64,000 nt of DNA. It comes from Ornithinibacillus bavariensis (GTDB lineage: Bacteria; Bacillota; Bacilli; Bacillales; Amphibacillaceae). Positions within the stretch are counted from its first letter, which is position 1, and every line of letters starts with the position of its first letter. The translations under genes and the position numbers were made by a program. The notes under the pieces were generated by a model. The model had not been told where the DNA came from. It did no database searches and saw only the letters and a list, made by a program, of their open reading frames with translations. Positions 34,457 to 41,865 of this stretch are shown here, in pieces. The stretch spans positions 682,001-746,000 of the forward strand of contig NZ_JBNPWZ010000001.1 in the NCBI RefSeq assembly GCF_050433565.1, in the 5' to 3' direction.

Positions 34457-35636
34457 TCATCCTTTGATTGCATATGCCTATCATTTTCTTAGTGAAGCTA
34501 TTATTATTTTTTTAATAGCTATCCCTTTTTTTTATCATCGCTTTTTCTTTGTACCTTATTGGAGCTATTTAGCAGTCGTTATTGGAGCTTGTATCCTATT
34601 TACTATCATTACAAAATATAAACCTACATTATTTCTTTATTTCATGGTAGTGCCAGTTCTTTTTGTCTTATTTCATTTACTAAATTATCCTATAATCATG
34701 TCTATCTCCTTATCACTATTATTGGTATGGCGTTATATAAACATTAGAAACCAAGAATATATAAAAAGGGAAGCGATTTATGTCCTAATTACAGCTATTC
34801 TAACAGTACTTGTAAGTAGCTTAGTTCATGAAAGCCATATCATGGTCTACCCCTTTTTACTGTTTGTTATTCTATGTGCTGGCTACATTTTAAGCCATTA
34901 TGTGTACGTTTCAAAAGTAGAAAAGAAGGAAATTAGTTCTAAACTACTACTATATTTTACTGGTATTCTTGCTACAGGTGCAGGAACATTCTATCTCTTG
35001 TTTGGTGTATTACGCTCAATCACTGCTCAAATTTGGGGCATCTTAATAGATGCAACAGGTGGTTTATTTCTATCAATCTCTAATTTTATGAGCTTTATCA
35101 CAGTTGAAAAACGTAGTTGGGCGGATAGGAAGCTTAGTGAAGAGGATTATGAATTTGTTAAGCCACTTGAGGAGCACAATGTAGTTGAGCAAATGTCTGG
35201 CTTATTAATATTTGCAGTGCTTTTTATTAGTCTGTTTGTCTTGGTAATTGTTCTTTTGCTGACAATGAGGAAAAGAATAAAACTTAAACTATCAAAGATA
35301 GAAACCCGAGATGTCCCTGTAATTAGTACCATTGATGGTTTGAAGGCAACTTATATGAGTCAAGATAAGACATCATTTATTAAGCGGGTTTTTAAAGCTC
35401 CAGAACATCCAATCCGTAAAATGGTCTTCCAGTTTGAACGGAAGGCAAAGAAACTAAATAAAGGAAGAAAGTATAATGAGACATTAGAGGACTGGTTTAA
35501 ACGTATAGGCATTGAAGCTAATATCAGTGTCTATCAAAGAGTACGGTATGGAGATATAGTAGTGAGCGAGAATGAACGTAATCAATTGAGAGAGCAGTTG
35601 AGGAAAATGGAAAGTAAGCTTACAACTAATCGTTAA
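34446..35636 (+). CDS. DUF4129-type membrane protein, copy 1
   Basis: This 396-aa protein has about six N-terminal hydrophobic helices, a seventh near 255-275 and a cytosolic DUF4129-like tail (about 318-390) carrying HPIRKMVFQFERKAKKL, LEDWFKRIG and YQRVRYGD. In the usual cluster this position holds YebA, where a transglutaminase-like domain lies between the helices and this tail. No such domain, and no Cys-His-Asp triad, is seen here. A near relative follows as the next gene. The ATG overlaps the DUF58 gene, with GAGGGGG upstream. Confidence 0.65.
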   Translation: MQHNHPLIAYAYHFLSEAIIIFLIAIPFFYHRFFFVPYWSYLAVVIGACILFTIITKYKPTLFLYFMVVPVLFVLFHLLNYPIIMSISLSLLLVWRYINIRNQEYIKREAIYVLITAILTVLVSSLVHESHIMVYPFLLFVILCAGYILSHYVYVSKVEKKEISSKLLLYFTGILATGAGTFYLLFGVLRSITAQIWGILIDATGGLFLSISNFMSFITVEKRSWADRKLSEEDYEFVKPLEEHNVVEQMSGLLIFAVLFISLFVLVIVLLLTMRKRIKLKLSKIETRDVPVISTIDGLKATYMSQDKTSFIKRVFKAPEHPIRKMVFQFERKAKKLNKGRKYNETLEDWFKRIGIEANISVYQRVRYGDIVVSENERNQLREQLRKMESKLTTNR

Positions 35637-35659
35637 GGTCCACAAGGAGATGATGTGAA

Positions 35660-36856
35660 ATGCACCCGAAAAATATGCTAATAACACATGCCTATTATCT
35701 AATAAGTGAAGGTATCATCTTATACTTGCTAGCACTTCCGATTAGTTTCTATTATTTTCGGGAGATCTCATGGTGGAGATACTTCTTAATTATAGTAGGA
35801 ATTGCTTTCGTCTTCTCAATTTGCGCCAAATTTTTTAAGAGTTATACACCGTATGTAGCACTCATTCCGATTATCACTTTTGTTCTTATTTTATTAGGCT
35901 ATCCGCTTTTTTTGAGTATAGCATTTGCCGGAATCATAGCTTGGCGGTATATTGTAATCCGAGCTAGATTATATTATAACTCAGAGACAGCCTATCTAAG
36001 CATGTCTATATTTCTTACATTATTAGGAATATTAATTGTAAGGGATATTCAGCTAGTTATTCTTCCATTGGTCCAAATTATTGTAAATATGCTCGGATAT
36101 ACAATCAGTAATTTGGTAGAAATTGATCGTGAGGAAAGAAAGTCCTTTAATCGTACCATGTGGATGAAATGGATTGGCACGTTTACCGTTTTTACTGTTG
36201 TTATTTATTGGTTAAGAGACTCCTTAACATTGATGGCAAATGGGTTATGGAATTTAGTTGGTGACAGCCTTTCTTTTATTTTAACGGGAATCGTGAATAT
36301 ATTTGACTTTCTTCATATCAATAATTTTGTTAACAATCATTCAGCGAATGAAATGCAGGGTGTTGAGTTGATAAATCAGGATGAACCTTTTGAGTTGCCT
36401 GAGGAAGCGTCGAGTACTGGTAATCTTGATTTTTTCATGGCGATTATAATTTGTGCGCTCATTATTATGTTCATATTAGCAATATACAGAGCGATGAAAG
36501 CAAAAGTAAGAGAAAGAAATATAACCTCTCCTTCAAATTTTAATAAAACGGAAGAAAAGCTAGATTTGCCTGGAAGAAGAAAACAAGTGCTTTTTAGAAA
36601 AAAGAAGGTCAAAATAGATCATCCTGTACGAAAACTAATGTATCAATTTGAAAAAAGAGCAGCAAAGCTTAAAATGGGACGCTTATCCTATGAGTCATTA
36701 GAAGATTGGTTTCAGCGACTTGGTTTTGAGGAAAATATCGATATATATCAAAAGGTTAGATATGGTGGTCAAGAGATTACTATAAAAGAACAAGAAGAAA
36801 TAAAGCTTACTTTGAAGAGATTAGAGAATAGACTTTCAGTATTAGAAGAAGTTTAA
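35660..36856 (+). CDS. DUF4129-type membrane protein, copy 2
   Basis: This 398-aa paralogue of the preceding protein has the same plan of N-terminal helices, a late helix (about 255-275) and the tail HPVRKLMYQFEKRAAKL, LEDWFQRLG and YQKVRYGG. The openings also align (ITHAYYLISEGIILYLLALP against IAYAYHFLSEAIIIFLIAIP). The two copies are diverged through most of their length, so the duplication is not recent. It ends the MoxR operon and also lacks a transglutaminase core. Ribosome binding site AAGGAGATGAT precedes the ATG. Confidence 0.65.
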   Translation: MHPKNMLITHAYYLISEGIILYLLALPISFYYFREISWWRYFLIIVGIAFVFSICAKFFKSYTPYVALIPIITFVLILLGYPLFLSIAFAGIIAWRYIVIRARLYYNSETAYLSMSIFLTLLGILIVRDIQLVILPLVQIIVNMLGYTISNLVEIDREERKSFNRTMWMKWIGTFTVFTVVIYWLRDSLTLMANGLWNLVGDSLSFILTGIVNIFDFLHINNFVNNHSANEMQGVELINQDEPFELPEEASSTGNLDFFMAIIICALIIMFILAIYRAMKAKVRERNITSPSNFNKTEEKLDLPGRRKQVLFRKKKVKIDHPVRKLMYQFEKRAAKLKMGRLSYESLEDWFQRLGFEENIDIYQKVRYGGQEITIKEQEEIKLTLKRLENRLSVLEEV

Positions 36857-36897
36857 ATGAAAAGTAACTGTTCATGTGATATACTATAAGTAATTGC

Positions 36898-37021
36898 ATA
36901 AAAGGTTTTCTAGGGTTCCGCATAATAATGGTCTGGTCCGAGAGAAAACGCACGAAAGTGTACACGGAGGGAGAAAAGCCCGGGAGGATATCATCTATTT
37001 TGATATCTTTCCCGGGCTTTT
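36898..37021 (+). promoter_or_regulatory. Guanidine-I riboswitch (ykkC-yxkD class)
   Basis: The class consensus is readable in order: CTAGGGTTCCG (36910-36920), TGGTCTGGTCCGAGAGAAAACGCA (about 36929-36952), ACACGGAGGGA and AAAAGCCCGGGAG. A terminator with arms GCCCGGG/CCCGGGC and an inner GATATCA/TGATATC stem overlaps the 3' end (36974-37021). Guanidine binding prevents termination and turns on the exporter genes downstream. Confidence 0.95.
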
Positions 37022-37092
37022 ACCATTTTAGTAGGAGCTATGAATGAAGGAAAATCTGATTAAATAAATGAAAAGAAAAATGAGGTGGCATG

Positions 37093-37434
37093 ATGAATAA
37101 ATATTGGAATTTAATATGGATAGGTGTCGTTTTTGAGGTAGGCTGGGTTACTGGACTAAAACATGCTAATAGTTGGTGGACATGGGGGCTTACGATTGTT
37201 GCTATTTATGTAAGTATGCATTTACTTATTGTTGCTTCCAGTAAGCTACCAGTAGGTACATCCTACGCTGTATTTACAGGTTCAGGTGCGGCACTGACAG
37301 TACTTTTGGAAATGGTAGTGTTTCATGAACCTTTTAATCCAATAAAAATAGTACTAATTTTAGTATTATTAACAGGTGTTATCGGCTTAAAAGCCGTAAC
37401 AAAAGAGCCGAAGCAGAAAGGAGATCAGTTTTAA
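37093..37434 (+). CDS. ykkC: SMR guanidinium exporter subunit (YkkC type)
   Basis: This 113-aa four-helix small multidrug resistance protein has the conserved membrane glutamate in VFEVGWVTGLKHA (Glu13) and GTSYAVFTGSGA near 57. Under a guanidine-I riboswitch it is expected to be half of a heteromeric Gdx-type guanidinium/proton antiporter, like YkkC of the B. subtilis pair. ATG at 37093 has better spacing from GAGG than the adjacent ATG at 37090. The partner gene starts immediately after its stop codon. Confidence 0.9.
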   Translation: MNKYWNLIWIGVVFEVGWVTGLKHANSWWTWGLTIVAIYVSMHLLIVASSKLPVGTSYAVFTGSGAALTVLLEMVVFHEPFNPIKIVLILVLLTGVIGLKAVTKEPKQKGDQF

Positions 37435-37749
37435 ATGGAATGGATATGTTTAATTATTGCAGGAGTTGGAGAAATACTTGGTGTGACTGGAATTAATAGA
37501 GTTAATCAGAAAAAAACGATTGGAAATTTCCTGCTGCTAGTTGGTGGTTTTACAATGAGCTTTCTCTTTTTATCAATTGCTATGCAAACCATTTCGATGG
37601 GAACTGCTTATGCCATTTGGACGGGAATAGGTACGGTAGGTAGTGTACTAATTGGTATGATTATATATCATGAATCCAAAGACATTTGGCGCATAATTTT
37701 TATTGGTATGGTTATCGTCGCTGCAGTTGGATTAAAATTGATATCTTAA
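37435..37749 (+). CDS. ykkD: SMR guanidinium exporter subunit (YkkD type)
   Basis: This 104-aa SMR protein has four helices, the conserved Glu13 in GVGEILGVTGINRV and GTAYAIWTGIGTVGSV near 60. It directly abuts the ykkC stop codon, with GAAAGGAG inside the end of that gene. The two subunits likely assemble with opposite membrane orientation. Its 3' end overlaps the convergent crcB gene by 18 bp, and no terminator separates the two converging transcripts. Confidence 0.9.
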   Translation: MEWICLIIAGVGEILGVTGINRVNQKKTIGNFLLLVGGFTMSFLFLSIAMQTISMGTAYAIWTGIGTVGSVLIGMIIYHESKDIWRIIFIGMVIVAAVGLKLIS

Positions 37750-38088
37750 GCTCCATAGTATCAACGAAACGATACTAATAGAGACAAGTATGGAAATTAG
37801 AATATACCAAGCGGCCTGTACGAATTGTTTCTGTAATAAAAGTTGAAGTACTTCATTACCAAATGTTGAAAAAGTCGTATAGGCCCCACAAAACCCTACC
37901 CCTAAAAATAGCCAAAAGGTCTCAGACAATATTCTGGTTTCATGGGCATAAACAATGAAAGCAAGAAGCAATGCGCCTGTAATATTAGCAATCCAAGTCC
38001 CAATTAATCGTTTGTCTAATTTGGTTGAAATATAAAAACGGAGAATACTTCCAAAAAACCCTCCAACAGCAACATATAAAAAACTCAT
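37732..38088 (-). CDS. crcB: Fluoride channel CrcB/Fluc, copy 2
   Basis: This 118-aa four-helix fluoride channel has GGFFGSILRFYIS (8-20), a conserved asparagine in NITGALLLAF (about 35) and GFCGAYTTFSTF with its fluoride-coordinating phenylalanines (about 69-80). It overlaps the preceding crcB by 4 bp (ATGA). Gram-positive bacteria often carry two Fluc genes, which may work as homodimers or heterodimers. It is the last gene of the zinc-uptake/zur operon, an unusual setting. Confidence 0.92.
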   Translation of the reverse strand: MSFLYVAVGGFFGSILRFYISTKLDKRLIGTWIANITGALLLAFIVYAHETRILSETFWLFLGVGFCGAYTTFSTFGNEVLQLLLQKQFVQAAWYILISILVSISIVSLILWSLRYQF

Positions 38089-38492
38089 ATAGATTCCTGC
38101 CTTTTAGTAGCACATAAATAGCCAATATAGCATAGAAAAATTCCGCCAACGATACTTATTATAATATAAAATATTGCGAACGAAATACTACTATGGAATA
38201 ACGATACTACCTCAACGGAAAAAGTTGAAAAAGTAGTAAAGGAGCCTATAATACCAGTCGTAATACCTGTAAAGATCTCTGGTTTAAAATTCCTTCTTAC
38301 AAGGTCCTGATGAAGTAAATAGCTTAAAATAAAGCACCCAAGAAGATTGACGAATAAGGTATCATAAGGAAATAGTATATTATTTGCGAATAGGAGGGAT
38401 ACGCTATAACGCAATGTAGCACCAATCATTCCTCCTATTCCGACAGAAAGGTACAGCTTACTATGATTTAAACCCTTTGACATTCTGGACAT
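38085..38492 (-). CDS. crcB: Fluoride channel CrcB/Fluc, copy 1
   Basis: This 135-aa Fluc protein has GGMIGATLRYSVS (about 20-32), NLLGCFILSYLL (about 50) and GIIGSFTTFSTFSVE (about 79-93). It overlaps the zur gene by 25 bp and lacks a clear ribosome binding site, so it probably depends on translational coupling; the exact start (38492 or 38483) is uncertain. No fluoride riboswitch was seen upstream. Its expression therefore seems tied to the Zur operon. Confidence 0.9.
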   Translation of the reverse strand: MSRMSKGLNHSKLYLSVGIGGMIGATLRYSVSLLFANNILFPYDTLFVNLLGCFILSYLLHQDLVRRNFKPEIFTGITTGIIGSFTTFSTFSVEVVSLFHSSISFAIFYIIISIVGGIFLCYIGYLCATKRQESI

Positions 38493-38881
38493 AGGCCATA
38501 AATTTCAAATTTATGGTCCTCAATATCGTAATCTTTAAGGGACTTTTTAACTTCTTCCATTGGGCAAACATCAATTTCTTTTGTTCTTCCACAGTCCTTA
38601 CAAATGAAATGGTGATGATGATGATGGGTACAGTTCATGCGAAAATGCTTCTCCCCATTTAATTCAGTAGTTTCTAAGATCCCCATTTCATTGTATAAAT
38701 GGAGATTACGATAAATGGTATCAAAGCTTATTCCCTCATAGGTTTCTTCAAGATGTTGAATGAGATCCTTAGCAGTTCGGTAACCATCTGCTTCCTCGAA
38801 ATAAGATAATATATCTTTTCTTTTCCCTGTTGTTTTATAGCCTTTTTGTTTTAAGAGTTCAATTGCGTCCGTTGTATTCAT
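38468..38881 (-). CDS. zur: Fur-family repressor, predicted Zur
   Basis: This 137-aa Fur-superfamily regulator has an N-terminal winged helix (about 5-75, GYRTAKDLIQHLEE and SFDTIYRNLHL). The dimerisation domain follows, with HHHHHHFICKDCG (Cys at about 96 and 99) and GLCPECQ (structural zinc). Its place downstream of znuACB and a Zur-type box ahead of that operon indicate the zinc-responsive member, giving autoregulation. PerR or Fur are less likely from context. Ribosome binding site GGTGGGG precedes the ATG. Confidence 0.85.
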   Translation of the reverse strand: MNTTDAIELLKQKGYKTTGKRKDILSYFEEADGYRTAKDLIQHLEETYEGISFDTIYRNLHLYNEMGILETTELNGEKHFRMNCTHHHHHHFICKDCGRTKEIDVCPMEEVKKSLKDYDIEDHKFEIYGLCPECQRV

Positions 38882-38961
38882 GATTAGTTCCCCACCTTTA
38901 TTTCAGAGTAAGAAAGTACTAGTTTTGGTTAAATAGCAACAGCCATGTACACCCCGGCGCC

Positions 38962-39798
38962 TTACGCTTTTCGAATACGTAATTTCTTCATGCCGATTGT
39001 AATAAGCAGAATAAGAATCGCTACAACTACAATTGTCCCCCCAGGAGGAATATTTAAGTAATAACCTGACGTTAATCCTATCATAACAGCTAGCTCACCA
39101 AATGCAATAGAAAGAAACATCATTTGTTTAAAGCCTTTTGCAATTCGCATACTTGCTGCAACTGGTAGTGTCATTAATGCAGAAACTAATAGCACACCAA
39201 CTATTTGAATGGAGGCAGCAATGACAAGTGCTGTTAATATAATAAATAGTAAATGAATCTGTTTTGCATGTATTCCCGATACACTAGCATATTCTTCATC
39301 AAATGAGAGTGTAAATAGCTCTTTATAAAATAAATAAATAATAAGTACAACCAATATAGATATTGCTAGAATTGTAATGAAATCGCCTTGACTAACAGCA
39401 GAAGCTGAACCGAAGAGAAAATTCATCAATTCCGTATTAAATCCATCTGCAAGTGCAATAAAAATGACACTAAGGCCAACCCCACCAGATAGAATGATGG
39501 GAATTGCAATTTCTTGATAGGATTTGTACACACTGCGAAGCTTCTCAATGAAAATAGATCCTAAAACCGAAAATGCTAAGCCACTATATAATGGAGGTAG
39601 TAATATAAATGTAAATTTTTTTTCTAAAAACAATCCAAATGCAATGCCTGCCAAAGTTACATGCGATAGTGCATCTGCAATTAAGGACAGACGCCTTACT
39701 ACGATAAATGTTCCTAGTAAAGGTGCGATAATTCCGATTAGTATACCCGTTAAAAAAGTGTTTCGTAAAAAGTCAAATTGTATTAAATCAGCAATCAT
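38962..39798 (-). CDS. znuB: Zinc ABC transporter permease
   Basis: This 278-aa ABC-3 type permease has about eight transmembrane helices, beginning FLRNTFLTGILIGIIAPLLG and containing LIADALSHVTLAGIA near 37-51. It forms the channel of the ZnuABC importer with the ATPase encoded 15 bp upstream. Ribosome binding site GGGGGAAAA precedes the ATG. It is followed after 80 bp by zur. Manganese transport is an alternative for the family, but the His-rich binding protein and Zur favour zinc. Confidence 0.9.
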   Translation of the reverse strand: MIADLIQFDFLRNTFLTGILIGIIAPLLGTFIVVRRLSLIADALSHVTLAGIAFGLFLEKKFTFILLPPLYSGLAFSVLGSIFIEKLRSVYKSYQEIAIPIILSGGVGLSVIFIALADGFNTELMNFLFGSASAVSQGDFITILAISILVVLIIYLFYKELFTLSFDEEYASVSGIHAKQIHLLFIILTALVIAASIQIVGVLLVSALMTLPVAASMRIAKGFKQMMFLSIAFGELAVMIGLTSGYYLNIPPGGTIVVVAILILLITIGMKKLRIRKA

Positions 39799-39813
39799 TT
39801 GTTTTCCCCCGTT

Positions 39814-40572
39814 TTAATGGTCATGTGATACTAAATTTACAGAATGACCATATGCTCTAGATATTTCCTCTGATGATAATTTCTCATAATCTCCCGGTTT
39901 TCCGTGGAAATGAAGGGTTTTGTTTAGACATGCCACATCAGTTGCAAATTTAGTCACTGTTCCAGTATCATGCGTAACCAATAATAATGTAATCCCTTGA
40001 TTACGGTTTAAATCATGCAATAATTCATAGAAGCGTTTCACATTTTCTGTATCAACACCGACAGTTGGTTCATCTAAGATTAGTAATTCAGGCTGGCTAA
40101 CGAGTGAACGAGCTATAAAGACACGTTGTTGTTGACCGCCAGATAGATTGCCAATGTTCTCATATACATATTCACCCATTCCAACCAGCTCGATTGCTTT
40201 CTTTATACTAGCTTTATGTTTTTGCGTGAAAAATTTAAAATACCCTATTTTACTCGTCAACCCAGTAGAAACTACTTCAAATACGGTTGCAGGAAATCCC
40301 TTATTAAAGGAATTCGATTTCTGAGAGACAAAGCCTATTTTTCTCCAGTCCTTAAATTGCTCTATAGGTTGATTAAATAAGGAAATGGCTCCACTAGCAG
40401 GCTTTAAAATTCCTAATATTAATTTTATTAGGGTCGTTTTACCACCACCATTAGGACCAATCAGCCCGATAAATGATCCTTTATCAATAGTGAAATTAAT
40501 ATGATCTAGAACGACTTTTTTTTCATAGGAATAGGATACGTCTTGTAAAGAAATGATAGATTTGTCATTCAT
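39814..40572 (-). CDS. znuC: Zinc ABC transporter ATPase
   Basis: This 252-aa ABC ATPase has Walker A GPNGGGKTT (about 39-47), the signature LSGGQQQR near 144, Walker B LLILDEPT near 165 and the switch histidine VTHD near 201. The tail ends in SHDH. It energises zinc import with ZnuB and ZnuA. The gene lies 16 bp after znuA, with ribosome binding site AAGGAG before the ATG. It is a normal member of the zinc/manganese subfamily. Confidence 0.93.
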   Translation of the reverse strand: MNDKSIISLQDVSYSYEKKVVLDHINFTIDKGSFIGLIGPNGGGKTTLIKLILGILKPASGAISLFNQPIEQFKDWRKIGFVSQKSNSFNKGFPATVFEVVSTGLTSKIGYFKFFTQKHKASIKKAIELVGMGEYVYENIGNLSGGQQQRVFIARSLVSQPELLILDEPTVGVDTENVKRFYELLHDLNRNQGITLLLVTHDTGTVTKFATDVACLNKTLHFHGKPGDYEKLSSEEISRAYGHSVNLVSHDH

Positions 40573-40588
40573 GCATTGTAACTCCTTT

Positions 40589-41527
40589 TCATTTTGTAAC
40601 TTTATCCAATACGTTTAGATTTCGATACATCAAGGAAAAATAATCCTCGCCATGCTCGATATCATTTTCTGTCAGCACCTCTAAATTATGAAGAACGAAT
40701 GCCTGGGCTCTAATTTCCTTTTGAATAATCGCTGATACGGAATTAATTGTGTTTTGTTCAAATAGTACATAATGCAAATTACTTTTATCCGCTTCTTTAA
40801 TAATGGTTACCAGGTCTTTTTGTGAGGGTTCTTCACTTGATGTAATGCCATTTATAGGAATTTGGATAATTCCATACCGCTCCTCCCAATAATTATAGGC
40901 AGCATGGGAAACTAGAATTTCTCTTTTTGTTTTATTTTGCAGTGTTTCCTTGAATTTCTTGTCCAGTAATTTAAGTTCAATTGACAAGTAGTTAAAATTC
41001 TTTTCATAGATTGTTCTTTTATCTGGATTTAGTTCTATTAGTACATCCTTTACCGATTGTCCCATACGTATCATCCGTATCGGATCTAGCCATAAATGTG
41101 GATTGTGGTCATGATGGTTGTGCTCTTCTTCACGTGCCCCATGTATCTCTGTTCTTTGGGAATGCTCGAATAGTTCTTCATTCGCACTTAGTGGTATAAG
41201 TTCAACCTGTTCGGATTCCAGTGCGGAAGCAATTGTCTCCGAAAAACCTTCCATACCACCACCCATATAAATAAATGCATCACTCTTTGCAATGGATACC
41301 ATGTCCTTTGCAGTTGGCTCATACGAGTGAGCTTCAACGCCAGGTGGGAAGATAGTTTTAGTAACAACTGTATCCCCACCAATCCTTTCAACCAAAAATT
41401 GAATAGGGTAAATCGATGTATAAATAGAGAGTTTCTCTTTTGATATGTCATCTTGAGAGGAACTAGAGCAACCAGAAAGAAGGATGATAATCATAATGAT
41501 TGATATATATGATGATAATGGTTTCAT
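40589..41527 (-). CDS. znuA: Zinc-binding lipoprotein of the Znu importer
   Basis: This 312-aa cluster A-I substrate-binding lipoprotein has the lipobox LLSGC (Cys20). Metal ligands fit the family: His in GVEAHSYEPT near 66, the histidine-rich loop EEEHNHHDHNPHLWLDP near 133-149, VSHAAYNY near 200 and the late Glu/Asp region. The acidic-His loop is typical of zinc-specific ZnuA/AdcA. ATG at complement 41527 follows GTGAGG; the ORF extends to 41563 without support. It is the first gene of the operon under a Zur box. Confidence 0.92.
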   Translation of the reverse strand: MKPLSSYISIIMIIILLSGCSSSSQDDISKEKLSIYTSIYPIQFLVERIGGDTVVTKTIFPPGVEAHSYEPTAKDMVSIAKSDAFIYMGGGMEGFSETIASALESEQVELIPLSANEELFEHSQRTEIHGAREEEHNHHDHNPHLWLDPIRMIRMGQSVKDVLIELNPDKRTIYEKNFNYLSIELKLLDKKFKETLQNKTKREILVSHAAYNYWEERYGIIQIPINGITSSEEPSQKDLVTIIKEADKSNLHYVLFEQNTINSVSAIIQKEIRAQAFVLHNLEVLTENDIEHGEDYFSLMYRNLNVLDKVTK

Positions 41528-41573
41528 ATTGACCTCACAAAATATCGCAATAATAGTGAACATATTGTATAAT

Positions 41574-41590
41574 ATCGTAATCGTTACGAT
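41574..41590. promoter_or_regulatory. Zur box
   Basis: ATCGTAATCGTTACGAT has 7-bp dyad arms and differs at one position from the B. subtilis Zur core TCGTAATNATTACGA. It lies 47 bp upstream of the znuA start, next to AT-rich -10-like sequence. Confidence 0.85.
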
Positions 41591-41825
41591 TTGTAAATAA
41601 GAATGATTACGTTTTGGAATGTCATTTTTGTAGATGCTACTCTTCTTAATAAAATGGCTATTTTAAGCTTTTGTATACAATACTAGTAAGGCTAAGTGGA
41701 TAGGGATCGAGGAAAGTATATAAAAATATAATTTTTCCTTCGTATTTTTTATTGCGAAATATCTGAAATTACATTATAGTAAGTATATATGGATAGGGGA
41801 CTGTCCTTAATTTTTTACAAAAAAA

Positions 41826-41843
41826 TGAATGAGTATTCATTCA
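41826..41843. promoter_or_regulatory. FadR operator
   Basis: TGAATGAGTATTCATTCA fits the B. subtilis FadR (TetR-type) consensus TGAATGANTANTCATTCA without mismatch. It lies 22 bp before the fadN start, where bound FadR would block transcription until long-chain acyl-CoA releases it. Confidence 0.93.
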
Positions 41844-41865
41844 AATAATGATTGGGGGACAAATC

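Noticed and set aside
37732..38500. Expected fluoride riboswitch for crcB
   Set aside because: No crcB-type riboswitch motif was seen upstream of either crcB gene; the genes overlap zur and each other.
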